Positions 20,872 through 29,948 of a stretch of DNA of 64,000 nt are shown here, piece after piece. Within the stretch, counting starts at the first letter, position 1, and the number at the start of each line of letters is the position of its first letter. This DNA comes from Zygosaccharomyces rouxii. Its lineage: Eukaryota; Ascomycota; Saccharomycetes; Saccharomycetales; Saccharomycetaceae. The stretch is from positions 1,240,001 through 1,304,000 of the forward strand of contig NC_012991.1 in assembly GCF_000026365.1 (NCBI RefSeq), written 5' to 3'. The translations under genes were made by a program, and so were the position numbers. Below the pieces are notes generated by a model. The model ran no database searches. It saw only the letters and a list, made by a program, of their open reading frames with translations, and had not been told where the DNA came from.

Positions 20872-20942
20872 GCGCAAGTGGTTTAGTGGTAAAATTCATC
20901 GTTGCCATCGATGAGCCCCTGGTTCGATTCCGGGCTTGCGCA
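20872..20942 (+). tRNA. tRNA-Gly (GCC)
   Basis: 71-nt intronless tRNA. The acceptor stem GCGCAAG/CTTGCGC, the anticodon stem CATCG/CGATG with loop TTGCCAT (anticodon GCC at 20904-20906), and the B box GGTTCGATTCC are all intact. A T6 run (Pol III terminator) follows. It closely matches Sc tRNA-Gly(GCC). Confidence 0.98.
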
Positions 20943-21074
20943 TTGTTTTTTGATTCCGCTTCTCTTCATTGTGAGAAGAAAATAAATTCTACCCTGTCAG
21001 CTTTTTGTAAGTTGAGCTAACGGACTACTAGAGAAGTAAAAAAATAATTGCCAAAACAGAAAAATGAATGTTAC

Positions 21075-21145
21075 TGCGCAAGCCCGGAATCGAACCAGGG
21101 GCTCATCGATGGCAACGATGAATTTTACCACTAAACCACTTGCGC
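21075..21145 (-). tRNA. tRNA-Gly (GCC), second identical copy
   Basis: 71 nt and base-for-base identical to the copy at 20872-20942, but on the opposite strand, so the two genes converge. The anticodon is at 21111-21113. The 132-bp spacer contains T/A runs that can terminate Pol III from both sides. Identity over the whole gene with unrelated flanks suggests concerted evolution or a recent inverted duplication. Confidence 0.98.
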
Positions 21146-22382
21146 AAGCTGTTGAATGAAGAGTTAGGAGGGCATTGCCAACTAACAGTGCGAAACAGCT
21201 AGCCAGCGTGCGGCTGTATCACTTTCCTTGGTTACCACTTGACAACAAAACACCGTCCGGACTACCGCGACCAGCAATACCCTCCGATTCCGCCGGAAAA
21301 ACCAAATTCTTGCTATAGACTTGCATACAGGCGATCACCAAACAAGCCTCAGTGGAAAGCAGCAGGTAACTCCCGCCCAACAATAAACAATACCTAACAA
21401 GGGAAGGCTGAATTCATAGTTTGTTTCAATTATTGTGAGTTCCTTTTCCCGTCATTTTTTCTTGAGATGGCAATCAAAAAAAATAATCCCGGAGTCTGCC
21501 CGCTGCTTCCTCGAAAATCGCAATCATGACCATTACGCATACGGCATGACACCGCTCTAGCTACAAAAATTTCATGTATATGTAAGAAGAAAAAAAAAAA
21601 AAGATAAAAACTTTACACTTATAGGCACACCTTTCACGCCGTATTGCAGTATAGATTAAATGAGATAAACCCATCCTGATCGCGGAATCTTTTAGATAGG
21701 CTTAATTTTTTTTTTTTTTTTGCCCAGAGACTCTAGTGGAAAAAAAAAAAATACAACAACCAGAGACATTAATAAGAACAAGAACGAGAGTGCTGGATTC
21801 AAGAAAAAAGGAATAACAAGAAGCTTAGCCTGAGCATCGTCAACTCAATTTGGTTCCTAAAAATTGCTACTGCCTCTAAAGTCAAATTTTCAGAAAAACA
21901 GAAGGGTTAATAAAATTTTGACTTCAAACATCTAAAAAATTTAAAAGCCTAAACCTATTACACCTCACTGCAATACAACCAAAGAATACCGTTTGAATTC
22001 ACTTGAACTTGAGGCGCTGATACTATTAAAAATAGCAGTAGTATAAAATTTCAGACACTTCAACACTACTGTTAGTCACACTTCGTTTAATCAATTATCC
22101 CGTTCTGCGTGATTTGGTGTTGAAAGGAGTAAAAGAGGAAAAGAGCTCAAATTACGGAGGAGAAGAACTGCAAGAAAGAACTTTTAAACAAGAAAGTAGC
22201 AGACTTCTAGACAAGAACCTCTTCTAAGCGTTGTTTGAAACCAAGTCGTTTTTTTCTTCTGTTTGGTACTTCTCATTGCAGCCGCTTTTTTTTTTTTTGG
22301 ATTTTTTTCTTCCTGGGAATTGTTGATAGAAAAGAAAGTTGTCGTTTGCATTAGCATTGTCAAGATAAAGACAAAAATAAAA
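21146..22382 (+). other. Long WHI2 upstream region
   Basis: About 1.2 kb with no gene recognised. It contains a T-run (near 21705-21721), several A-runs and another T-run close to the WHI2 ATG. In Sc the snoRNA snR62 lies near WHI2; I looked for a C/D-box pair here and did not find one. Confidence 0.45.
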
Positions 22383-23876
22383 ATGGAGAGTTTAGTAACA
22401 CAGGTACCACAAACGGGCCCAACGACCGATGCTTTTCATCAGAATAGTGGACAATATCAATCGGAGGATCCCTCGGGCGGTGATTTCGGAGATGAGGACT
22501 ACGGAAACTCGTTAATCCACTTGAACATTCGCGAAACTCATTATTACATTACTAGAGATCAGTTAATGTCATAGCCCGAATCCCTACTTCTATGCCTTTT
22601 CCCCAGCGGTGTTTTTTTGGATCGAAATGGTCAGGTAATTACAAATCTAACTGCCGAAGACGAGGTTTACATCCCGAATTTCTTCCCCGATTGCTTTGAA
22701 TACATCATGGAGGCCTATAACAAGGCGTATCAAGATTTTATCTACTACCCAGTGAATAAAATATTTGACCGTTCGCCGTCAAATAGAGGTCTTTTCTCGT
22801 TCGGTTCGAACAATCATGAGAGTGCAGAACAAGAAATTTTACATGAAAAACCAACTATTATTGTGCTCAGGGAGGATTTGGACTATTATTGTGTTCCACA
22901 AAGTGAATTTATCTTTGATAATAATGAAACTAGTGAAGAACTTTTATATCATATCATGGCTCAAGTTAAATCAGCTGCTGGCAGCTACCTTACATCGAAG
23001 GGATCGATTTTCCAGGGCCTTTATTCTTCCAATCGACTAAGGAAAAACAATCGTAAAAAGTTATCATCGAATCAGCATGATAACGGTAATAACAACCATA
23101 ATAATGTTAACGGTAATGACTCGTACGATGATGACTACTATGCCCAACGCGAGAAGGAATTAGGTCCCGCTGAGCAACATCTAAAGGATATGCTCTGTTC
23201 GTCGGGATTTCAAAACCAATCAGTTTGGGGCAACAGATTCCAAGAACCTGGTAAAACGGTTATTAGTTCACTATCCCTGTGTCGAATCGCCAACGAAACA
23301 ACCGAATCATTCAGAAAACAATACTCGGAGGCGAAAGCACGTTGGGATGGCGAGCAAAAACAGCAACAACAATTTCAACCAAATGAACCAAATTCCCCCT
23401 TTTTCAGAGATATCAGCCTGTCACCCACGCAGTCATTAACACCCACTGAATCGAATCAAACTATTGGTAAGGATCGCCCATCATCGAGAACAGGCCGCGA
23501 TAAGAGAAAATCAAGATTATCTGCCTTGGCTGATAACGTCAGATCCAGATCCGGTTCCAGACAAAGGTCACAATCCCATCAGAGAGAAACTCCAAAACTT
23601 TACGACTTAATGCCCAAACCCGATATCAATGTTAAACTACTATTGTTTTGGAGGAAGCCTGCTAGAAAGTGTTGGTGGGGTGAGGAGGATTTAGATCTAG
23701 ACGTCGAAATTTATGGATCATGGGATACTGAAACCCGTAGGTCCGATTCAAAACCAAAAATTAGAATAAAAACTCCAACATCTCCAAATGACGGTCTCAC
23801 CAAAATGCGCATACCGGTAAGACTTCACATCAGGAGAGTTTGGACTTTAGAATTAAGTGTAGTAGGGGTCCAGTAA
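22383..23876 (+). pseudogene. WHI2: WHI2 with an in-frame premature TAG stop
   Basis: Homolog of Sc Whi2 (486 aa), a BTB/KCTD-like adaptor that with phosphatases Psr1/Psr2 activates the general stress response and restrains TORC1 and Ras/PKA signalling. The frame from ATG 22383 to TAA 23876 spans 498 codons and is conserved throughout: IHLNIRETHYYITRDQLMS before the break; then PESLLLCLFPSGVFLD, REDLDYYCVPQSEF, AAGSYLTSKGSIFQGLYSSN and the C-terminal RIPVRLHIRRVWTLELSVVG after it. One codon, 64 (22572-22574), is TAG where Sc has Leu. The product would be 63 residues, ending inside the BTB-like fold. No frameshift or other stop was found. Recent nonsense mutation, readthrough or a base error remain possible. 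Confidence 0.88.
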
Positions 23877-24098
23877 TTTTAACCCCTCCCAGTTTATATA
23901 TATATAGAAAATAAAAGTTAACAGGCACCAACTTGAACGCAAATTAATTTTGCTAGCATTATTGCCTTAAAGCTACTCATCCCATATAAGCGATCTTACC
24001 ATTTTTTTTTTTTTTTTTTTTCCTTCTCAAAAGCGCATCTCGCCATTTCAATCCATTTGAATCACTACTACTGAATGTAAATCAGAATCAAGTCCGAA

Positions 24099-24422
24099 AT
24101 GCTTGAAATTGCTTCACACATTTTGAAAATCTGGCAAACGATTTGCTTTTTTCTAATCGCACTGGTAATTGGTCCACTAATACTTATATACACTTACGAT
24201 ATACTTGCTTATCTTTGGAGACTGCTGGACTACGGATGTCGCTGGTCAATTTACGTCGGCAAGAAATCATCGCTATCATCAACACCAACTACAACAACGA
24301 AACCAGATGAACCCAATACAGATTCCTCTATAATGGAACATCAGCTCGAAGAGTCCAGGGAATCTCTACTTAACGATTCCCCTGACTATCATTACCATAG
24401 TGAATTACGATCAAGACCCTAA
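24099..24422 (+). CDS. Small membrane protein, positional ortholog of IRC23
   Basis: 107 aa. A hydrophobic segment (about residues 12-40, within IWQTICFFLIALVIGPLILI) is followed by a hydrophilic Ser/Thr-rich tail. It lies between WHI2 and TOM6 on the same strand, exactly where Sc has IRC23 (YOR044W, paralog BSC2), an ER-associated protein of unknown function. Sequence similarity is weak to my eye, so the name rests on position. Expression is not shown by sequence alone. Confidence 0.6.
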   Translation: MLEIASHILKIWQTICFFLIALVIGPLILIYTYDILAYLWRLLDYGCRWSIYVGKKSSLSSTPTTTTKPDEPNTDSSIMEHQLEESRESLLNDSPDYHYHSELRSRP

Positions 24423-24557
24423 ATACCACTGTAATCACGATGTACGAAAGACTTTTTCTCTAATAGTTTTTTTTTCAAGGCTTTAGAACTCCATCACCAC
24501 TGCAGACTATTACTTGAACAACTAAAGCTTTTACCAGCACAAGTAGAATCTATTACA

Positions 24558-24725
24558 ATGTCTGGAATGTTTTCTGCACCAAAAGCACCTCAACCTCCAA
24601 AATCTGCTTTCCAAAAATTCAAGGAATCCCCACTGTACACTATTGTGTTGAACGGTGGTTTTTTCGTTGCAGGTGTTGCTTTCATCCAATCACCATTGAT
24701 GGACATGATGGCACCACAGCTATAA
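24558..24725 (+). CDS. TOM6: Mitochondrial import complex small subunit Tom6
   Basis: 55 aa. Tom6 is a tail-anchored subunit that stabilises the TOM complex in the mitochondrial outer membrane. The C-terminal half is nearly the same as Sc: KFKESPLYTIVLNGGFFVAG, then VAFIQSPLMDMMAPQL, containing the single membrane helix. The N-terminal part is a short Ala/Pro linker. Its place between the IRC23-like gene and DBP5 matches Sc YOR045W. The start MSGMF parallels the Sc MDGMF. A Puf3 site lies just downstream. Confidence 0.95.
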   Translation: MSGMFSAPKAPQPPKSAFQKFKESPLYTIVLNGGFFVAGVAFIQSPLMDMMAPQL

Positions 24726-24734
24726 TAATCCTCA

Positions 24735-24742
24735 TGTAAATA
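24735..24742 (+). promoter_or_regulatory. Puf3-type site in TOM6 3' UTR
   Basis: TGTAAATA, an exact UGUANAUA match starting 10 nt after the TOM6 stop codon. Confidence 0.68.
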
Positions 24743-24893
24743 AATTTATATAGTTATAATAACGAAAGAATAAAAAATAAAAGAGAAGCAAAAATCGACA
24801 TTACTCTTATTTATTAAGATTTACACATATTAGATCGGAAAAAGCTAGTTAGAATTATATTACGGGTCATCGTCACTGTATCTTTTCATCACC

Positions 24894-25123
24894 TTACTGG
24901 TTCTTGAAGACCAGGTATAGGGCAAATAGCATACCAGGGAAGAACGCACAGATTGTTAGAATAAGGTCAATGACGAATTCTGTACCGAAACCACTGGACA
25001 AAAATGCAGAAACTGGTGGTAAAAAGATAGCTGAGGGACAGGGTTAGTAAAAGCTATTTACCGGCAAAGTAAATCTTGTAAGTACATACCAAGGATGATG
25101 TTAACGAGTTTGGCGCCGTCCAT
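24894..25123 (-). CDS. PMP3: Plasma membrane proteolipid Pmp3 (two exons)
   Basis: 56 aa after splicing: exon 1 is 25123-25090 and exon 2 is 25030-24894. It belongs to the UPF0057/Pmp3 family of very small proteins with two membrane helices, which tune plasma membrane potential and cation tolerance. The product begins MDGAKLVNIILAIFLPPVSA and ends FFPGMLFALYLVFKNQ; the FLPP and PGM motifs are family hallmarks. It lies between TOM6 and DBP5. The Sc YDR275W-YDR276C-YDR277C sister region carries PMP3 in the same order, which confirms identity. I recall Sc PMP3 as intronless, so the intron is a lineage difference. Confidence 0.93.
25031..25089 (-). other. Spliceosomal intron of PMP3
   Basis: 59 nt, very short for a yeast intron. 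The 5' site is a consensus GTATGT, the branch site is TACTAAC (25043-25049 on the plus strand as GTTAGTA), and the 3' site is CCCTCAG about 10 nt later. Splicing restores the FLPP motif in frame. Confidence 0.93.
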
Positions 25124-25374
25124 GATTAGAAAGTTATTGGATATATCGTTGTATCTTTGTAGTCAAAGAAGATATACACGGAAAAGCCGAATATAATTGT
25201 CAACTCCTTTTATAGTTGTAGAAGAGTCCCCCCTTCTCTCCCTCTTCGGCTTCTAGAAAAATGTGCTACAAAGAACCGCATGTCGTTAAGAACGATTGTT
25301 GAGCCAACAAGGCGATGTGCCGATAAAAGGTAAACACTACTAGTCAATTAATATTCAGCAGTTTATCGGTGAGC

Positions 25375-26850
25375 TTATTCTTTTAGTACTTTCTTGACAA
25401 TTTTTTCCACTTTATCCCAGTCATCGGTAGGCACTCTTGTCATCTCCACATCTTGAAAGTATTTTTGAATTGACGACAGTATCTGGTAAGACTTCTTGTC
25501 ATGGACAAATGAAATGGCAACACCCTTTCTACCAAATCTACCGGTTCTACCAACTCTGTGCACATAGGTAGAAGGATCAGGTTGTCCAGTTTGTGTTGTA
25601 GGCAAATCGTAATTGACAACCATGGAAACGGTGGGAATGTCAATACCTCTTGCCAAAACATTAGTCGTAATTAAAACCTTAGAGCGACCTTCACGGAAAT
25701 CATCAATTAGTCTATCACGCTCCTTGGATTGTAAGTCACCATGCAAAATGGAAACTTGATGACCTTCTTGCTTTAGACGGGCATATAGCAAATTAGCAGT
25801 TTTCTTTGTCGAGACAAATATAATTGAAGATCCAATGGTCAATAATCCATACAATTCTGTCAATACCTCGTATTTATGGCTTTCATCGTTACAATCCATG
25901 TAAAGTTGTTTAATTGCGCTGACGTTGACTTCATTACGTTGTAGTTCCAAACTGTTAGCATCGGGCACTACGCGCTTAGCATACTCTTTAACTTGATCAG
26001 GAAAAGTAGCACTAAACAATACCAATTGAGTAGATTTGGGCAGAAATTTCTTGACACGAATGCATTGATCACCAAGACCTTGTTTATCTAACATGTTATC
26101 AGCTTCATCTAGAACAAAGATCTTAACTTGTGAAAGATTAATCAATTTACGTCTAATTAAATCTAACACAGTTCCCGGTGTACCGACAACAACTTGAGCT
26201 TTAATCTGTTGGCCTTTTTCAAAGGCTTCAGGTACAATTAACTGTGTTGAAATCTTGGCGAATTTACCCATTTCTTGAATAACTTCTAAAGTTTGTCTTG
26301 CTAATTCACGGGATGGTGCTAGACAAATGGCCTGTGTAGCTTCACCAAGCTCAGGATTAACACGAGTTAACATTGCCAATGAAAATGCCGCTGTTTTACC
26401 TGTACCTGATTGTGACTGCGCGATCATATTACGTGGCGGATTGTGTAATAACAGCGGTAGGGCATGCTCCTGAATCTTGGATGGTTTTTGAAATTTCATA
26501 GCATAAAGACCCTTGAGTAATTCTGGTGATAGTCCTAATTCTTCAAATGATTTAACACTGTAAAGTGGTGAATTGGGGTCTGCTTGTATATCAGCAAAGT
26601 TAACTTTAACTTCATATTCGGATTTAACTAAATTGGTCTCTTGTTGCTGTTTTGATTCGTCGTCCTTCTTTGGTTCGTCTTCCTTTTTCGATTCGTCTTG
26701 ATTAACGTCCTTAGTCTTTTGTTCTTCTTGTTCTCCCTCTTTGTCCTCTGTCTTCTTTTCAATGTCAGCAGAAGGCTTCACCTCCTTCTCCTTACCATCA
26801 ATCTTTAATGATGCTAATAAATCAGCTGGATCACCCTTAGATTCTGTCAT
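25375..26850 (-). CDS. DBP5: DEAD-box RNA helicase Dbp5 for mRNA export
   Basis: 491 aa (Sc 482). It is the helicase at the cytoplasmic face of the nuclear pore that, with Gle1-IP6 and Nup159, removes Mex67 from exported mRNPs; it also acts in translation termination. The N-terminus (1-75) is highly charged and low-complexity, as in Sc. All helicase motifs are present: Q motif (SFEELGLSP then KPSKIQ), motif I AQSQSGTGKT near 150, PSRELA, DEAD, SAT, motif V ARGID and motif VI HRVGRTGRFG. The gene order TOM6-(PMP3)-DBP5-STD1-RAT1 is as in Sc chromosome XV. Confidence 0.97.
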   Translation of the reverse strand: MTESKGDPADLLASLKIDGKEKEVKPSADIEKKTEDKEGEQEEQKTKDVNQDESKKEDEPKKDDESKQQQETNLVKSEYEVKVNFADIQADPNSPLYSVKSFEELGLSPELLKGLYAMKFQKPSKIQEHALPLLLHNPPRNMIAQSQSGTGKTAAFSLAMLTRVNPELGEATQAICLAPSRELARQTLEVIQEMGKFAKISTQLIVPEAFEKGQQIKAQVVVGTPGTVLDLIRRKLINLSQVKIFVLDEADNMLDKQGLGDQCIRVKKFLPKSTQLVLFSATFPDQVKEYAKRVVPDANSLELQRNEVNVSAIKQLYMDCNDESHKYEVLTELYGLLTIGSSIIFVSTKKTANLLYARLKQEGHQVSILHGDLQSKERDRLIDDFREGRSKVLITTNVLARGIDIPTVSMVVNYDLPTTQTGQPDPSTYVHRVGRTGRFGRKGVAISFVHDKKSYQILSSIQKYFQDVEMTRVPTDDWDKVEKIVKKVLKE

Positions 26851-27036
26851 TATCGATCTTTTTCCTGCCTTTGTCTAGTGTTTGTTAAAAGTCGAAGCTA
26901 GTCGTTTTGTTTTTCCTTCTCTTAAGGCATCTCATAGAAATGAAAAATTCTCGTTCCATCATACATATCGTCTCTATAAAGAAAAAAAAATCACTAATTA
27001 AAATCTGAAAAATTAAAAAATCTGAAAAATGCATTA

Positions 27037-28305
27037 TTAGGACCTTTTTCTTTCGTAATTATCCGGCATCCAGTCGAGTCCTAATCTTTGATATACTCTT
27101 GCTTGACACTGCGACCAAATTTCATTCTTTTCTTCCTTTGTTAAACCCACCTTGCCGTGATGAATCGAACCGGCCGATCCATCATCAACATTTTTTTGAA
27201 AGCTCTTCATCAATGCCTTCTCCAACAGATTTCCCCTTGAATGCGAAGACTTGGACTTCGGTGGAATAAACCTCGGTGGCGGCATGTCGGGCTTTCTCAA
27301 ATTATTACTCTCCTGTTGTCGTCTTTGTTTCCATTTTTTAAATTCTGAACATCTATGCTTAAAATCAAATCTACATTGTGCCTCGACTGCAATGTTTAAA
27401 AGATAATTTTCAATTATATTTCTCCATTCTGGTTTGGTTAATTGCATTATCAGCTCATTTCTGCCCGTCTGATGTTCATGCCGTTTCCTTGCTGCTGCAA
27501 CTGTATATTTAGCACTTGTCAATTTAAATTCGTAATCCAAATTAACCTCCGCATATAAATCCGACGATACCAGCGTCTCAATAATAAACGAATCTGATGA
27601 ACAAAGCGGTAAATATTGTAATCGAAATTGTGGCATATCATGCCTCGGCGAAATGATTCGCGGCAGTGTTCCTCCCTATTCAGGTCTTAAATTTTCTACA
27701 ATTAACAATGATCTGATATCATTCAATTCCCAATCCAATAATTCTCTTTCCGTAAATTTCGGTCTACCGTTCGGTAAAAGATTGCCTGGATCTGACATAA
27801 CAACTTCGGGAGCATACATATCGTAAAAAGTCTTGGGCAATACATCTTGTAACGAAACTTCACTGATGAGGTGAATTGATGTATCTGTACTTGACTCTGT
27901 TGCTAAACTTGGTGACGAAAAAATACTACTCTGATATGAGGAGGCATTATCACTCGCTAAACTTACATTATCCAAACTAGAACGAGACGATCGATATGAC
28001 CTGGCTGATGATGTGGAAGACGAATGGTGCGGTAACAACCTCTTACGAATTTCCGTTCTAGCACGGTCTTGGTATTCAACGGGAGCGTTCACAAAATTAG
28101 CCTCAGCAACCGCATTTGCGGGGGGTAAGCCATTGGACAATTCGAATACTGAGCCTTCAGGGATAGCACCTAGCGAAGAAAATATCCCCCCTTGTTGGTG
28201 ATGATGATTCGCTAGTGCATGATCATTTGCCGCATCTGCCTTAGTTATTGGCCTTTTTCCCAGTACCTGTGTTCTGGTAGTTGCTGGTGGTGGTGACACG
28301 AACAT
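27037..28305 (-). pseudogene. STD1: STD1/MTH1 glucose-sensing corepressor with in-frame premature TAG
   Basis: Single equivalent of the Sc paralogs STD1 (YOR047C) and MTH1 (YDR277C). With Rgt1 these repress hexose transporter genes when glucose is low, and they interact with the sensors Snf3/Rgt2. From ATG 28305 to TAA at 27037-27039 there are 423 codons in one frame: MFVSPPPAT and YQDRARTEIRKRLLP before the break; [31 protein letters not shown] and [12 protein letters not shown] after it. Codon 210 (27678-27676) is TAG where both Sc proteins have Trp in LRPEWG; a single G-to-A change explains it. The 209-residue product lacks the conserved C-terminal half. No second lesion was seen. Confidence 0.9.
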
Positions 28306-28908
28306 ACCCAGCTAACAAAGGGAAGACTTCACAATAGGAACACGAATAGAGTATTGTAATATAGTATAGTGAGGAAAGAAGGCAGGAAGGAAGGAAGAAA
28401 TAACGAGACCTTTTTTGTTAAATCGAACACTGTATGCAATCAATCAATAAAAGTAAAAGGAATAGATAATACCCTCTGTTTCCTTGCAGACTCAGACTGC
28501 TCCCAGCTATGACAATGAATAATGGTTTCTCCTTATTTTTCTCTTATATTTCTCTCTTTTATTGCCTACTTTTAATACCCAGATACTAGTCAAAATCCGC
28601 TAGCTATTGAACTATACCCGTATCCAATTGTCATCATCTCAGAACAAAAAAAAAGGTCGGGAAATAAAAGGAAAATAGAAGAGGTAAAATCAGGGCGGGA
28701 AACCGGAATAGCGGAAAAACTAGTATCCTTGTGTTTCTTCGCAGCCGTATTTGTTACCAGTAGAAAATGCTCCCTGCACCCCGCCTTTGCATTCTGGCCA
28801 TAAAAACGGGAGTGACAACCGGTCCTCTGCATCCGAAGCCTTGCTTCCGAAAGTGACAAAAGTTATTCCGAGCAGTGTGGGGAGAGGGATAATAAATAAA
28901 AAAAGAAT
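28306..28908. other. STD1/MTH1 upstream region
   Basis: About 600 bp between the broken glucose regulator and tRNA-Glu. It contains purine-rich runs (GGAAGGAAGGAAG near 28385) and CT-rich stretches. No gene was recognised. Confidence 0.45.
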
Positions 28909-28980
28909 TTCCGATACGGGGAGTCGAACCCCGGTCTCCACGGTGAGAGCGTGATGTGATAGCCGTTACACTACATCGGA
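28909..28980 (-). tRNA. tRNA-Glu (CTC)
   Basis: 72 nt. The acceptor stem TCCGATG pairs with the TATCGGA end, and the B box is GGTTCGACTCC. The anticodon loop is CTCTCAC with anticodon CTC (plus-strand GAG at 28945-28947). A T7 run follows on the minus strand. It matches Sc tRNA-Glu apart from the anticodon wobble base and acceptor details. No intron. Confidence 0.97.
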
Positions 28981-29948
28981 TTAAGACTTATCCTGCTTGT
29001 TAGGAACGCTTTACTAAATATATATGATAGTATTTTTGGAATTTTACCATGAGCAAGAACAGTATACGGTGAGCTCTGAATCTACCCCTCGCATTTAAGG
29101 CACACGGAAGAGGCTAGTAAGCAGCACCTTCATGATTTAGCTAGAAACCATAGCAAATACTTCAAGGAAAACCAGTGACAAGGCACGAGAAGCCGAAAGT
29201 TCATTATGTGCGTCCCAAATTGCTTCCTATCCCGCTGAAATATATCACCGAATCGTAACTAAGAAATAGACTTCATCTATTGTGGAAAAAGACTATCTCT
29301 GATGATAAACTTCTAGTAAGCGTGGAATATAAATACAGATCACAATCCAGTGTGGTAAAGAGCCGCCCCAGAGCTAATTTGTGAAGGAGGGAACATTCGT
29401 GATGTTACTCAAATATCTTCCATCGTTAGGAACAAACAGGTGCAGCTTGAGAATATTACCGATTATCAGGCATTCACTTACTATTGTTCCCTCTCTAGAT
29501 TTACGAGCGTTCGGCGCAGCTATAATATCAACTCCAGGAAGCGACTCGTACTGATCTTCCGGTCAAGACATCTATATGATCATAACTATGCCCATTGTTT
29601 AGATGTTGTTAGGTTTCCCATAGGTAGGCGAGACGCGCAGAGGCAACAGGAGAGCGAACCAGAGATTTAGATCAGTAACATTGGTATATTCAGTTTGAAC
29701 TGAATCTGTTGATAAGAAAAGGAAATTCTCGAAAAATAAACTTGAACATAATTCAGAGAACTATATAACGATAGTTACTGGACATTTTCGGGCTGCTCGC
29801 AAAAGCCCACCTGTGATAAGGGTAAGTATCTCAACCGTTCGTAGGGGGAGAAGAATAAACGAAATTGGTTTACTAAAATAGGTTATTGTTTGACTATCAA
29901 CTTGTAAGTTACTATCGTATATATTTCTAGATATATTTACAAAAAGCG
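28981..29948. other. Gene-free region between tRNA-Glu and RAT1
   Basis: About 970 bp. It is next to a tRNA gene, a usual landing site of yeast LTR elements, but I cannot find matched LTR ends or a primer-binding site. It contains a perfect 18-bp inverted repeat at 29688-29705. The short open frame at 29440-29670 has no recognisable product. Confidence 0.45.
29688..29705. repeat. Perfect inverted repeat, 8-bp arms
   Basis: ATTCAGTT-TG-AACTGAAT. It lies about 240 bp downstream of the RAT1 stop codon. Function unknown. Confidence 0.8.

Noticed and set aside
21146..22382. Expected snR62-type C/D snoRNA upstream of WHI2
   Set aside because: No RTGATGA with a matching CTGA was found on either strand.
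22572..27678. TAG reassigned to an amino acid in this genome
   Set aside because: The two TAG codons stand for different residues (Leu and Trp), and TAG ends ILV3, TMC1, DRE2 and LPL1 at their conserved C-termini.
29296..29400. C-box-like CTGATGA near tRNA-Glu as a snoRNA
   Set aside because: The C box lacks the leading purine and no D box lies at a suitable distance.
28985..29435. TGTTAGGAAC near 29000 as a solo LTR end
   Set aside because: No matching inverted terminus, target duplication or primer-binding site could be found.
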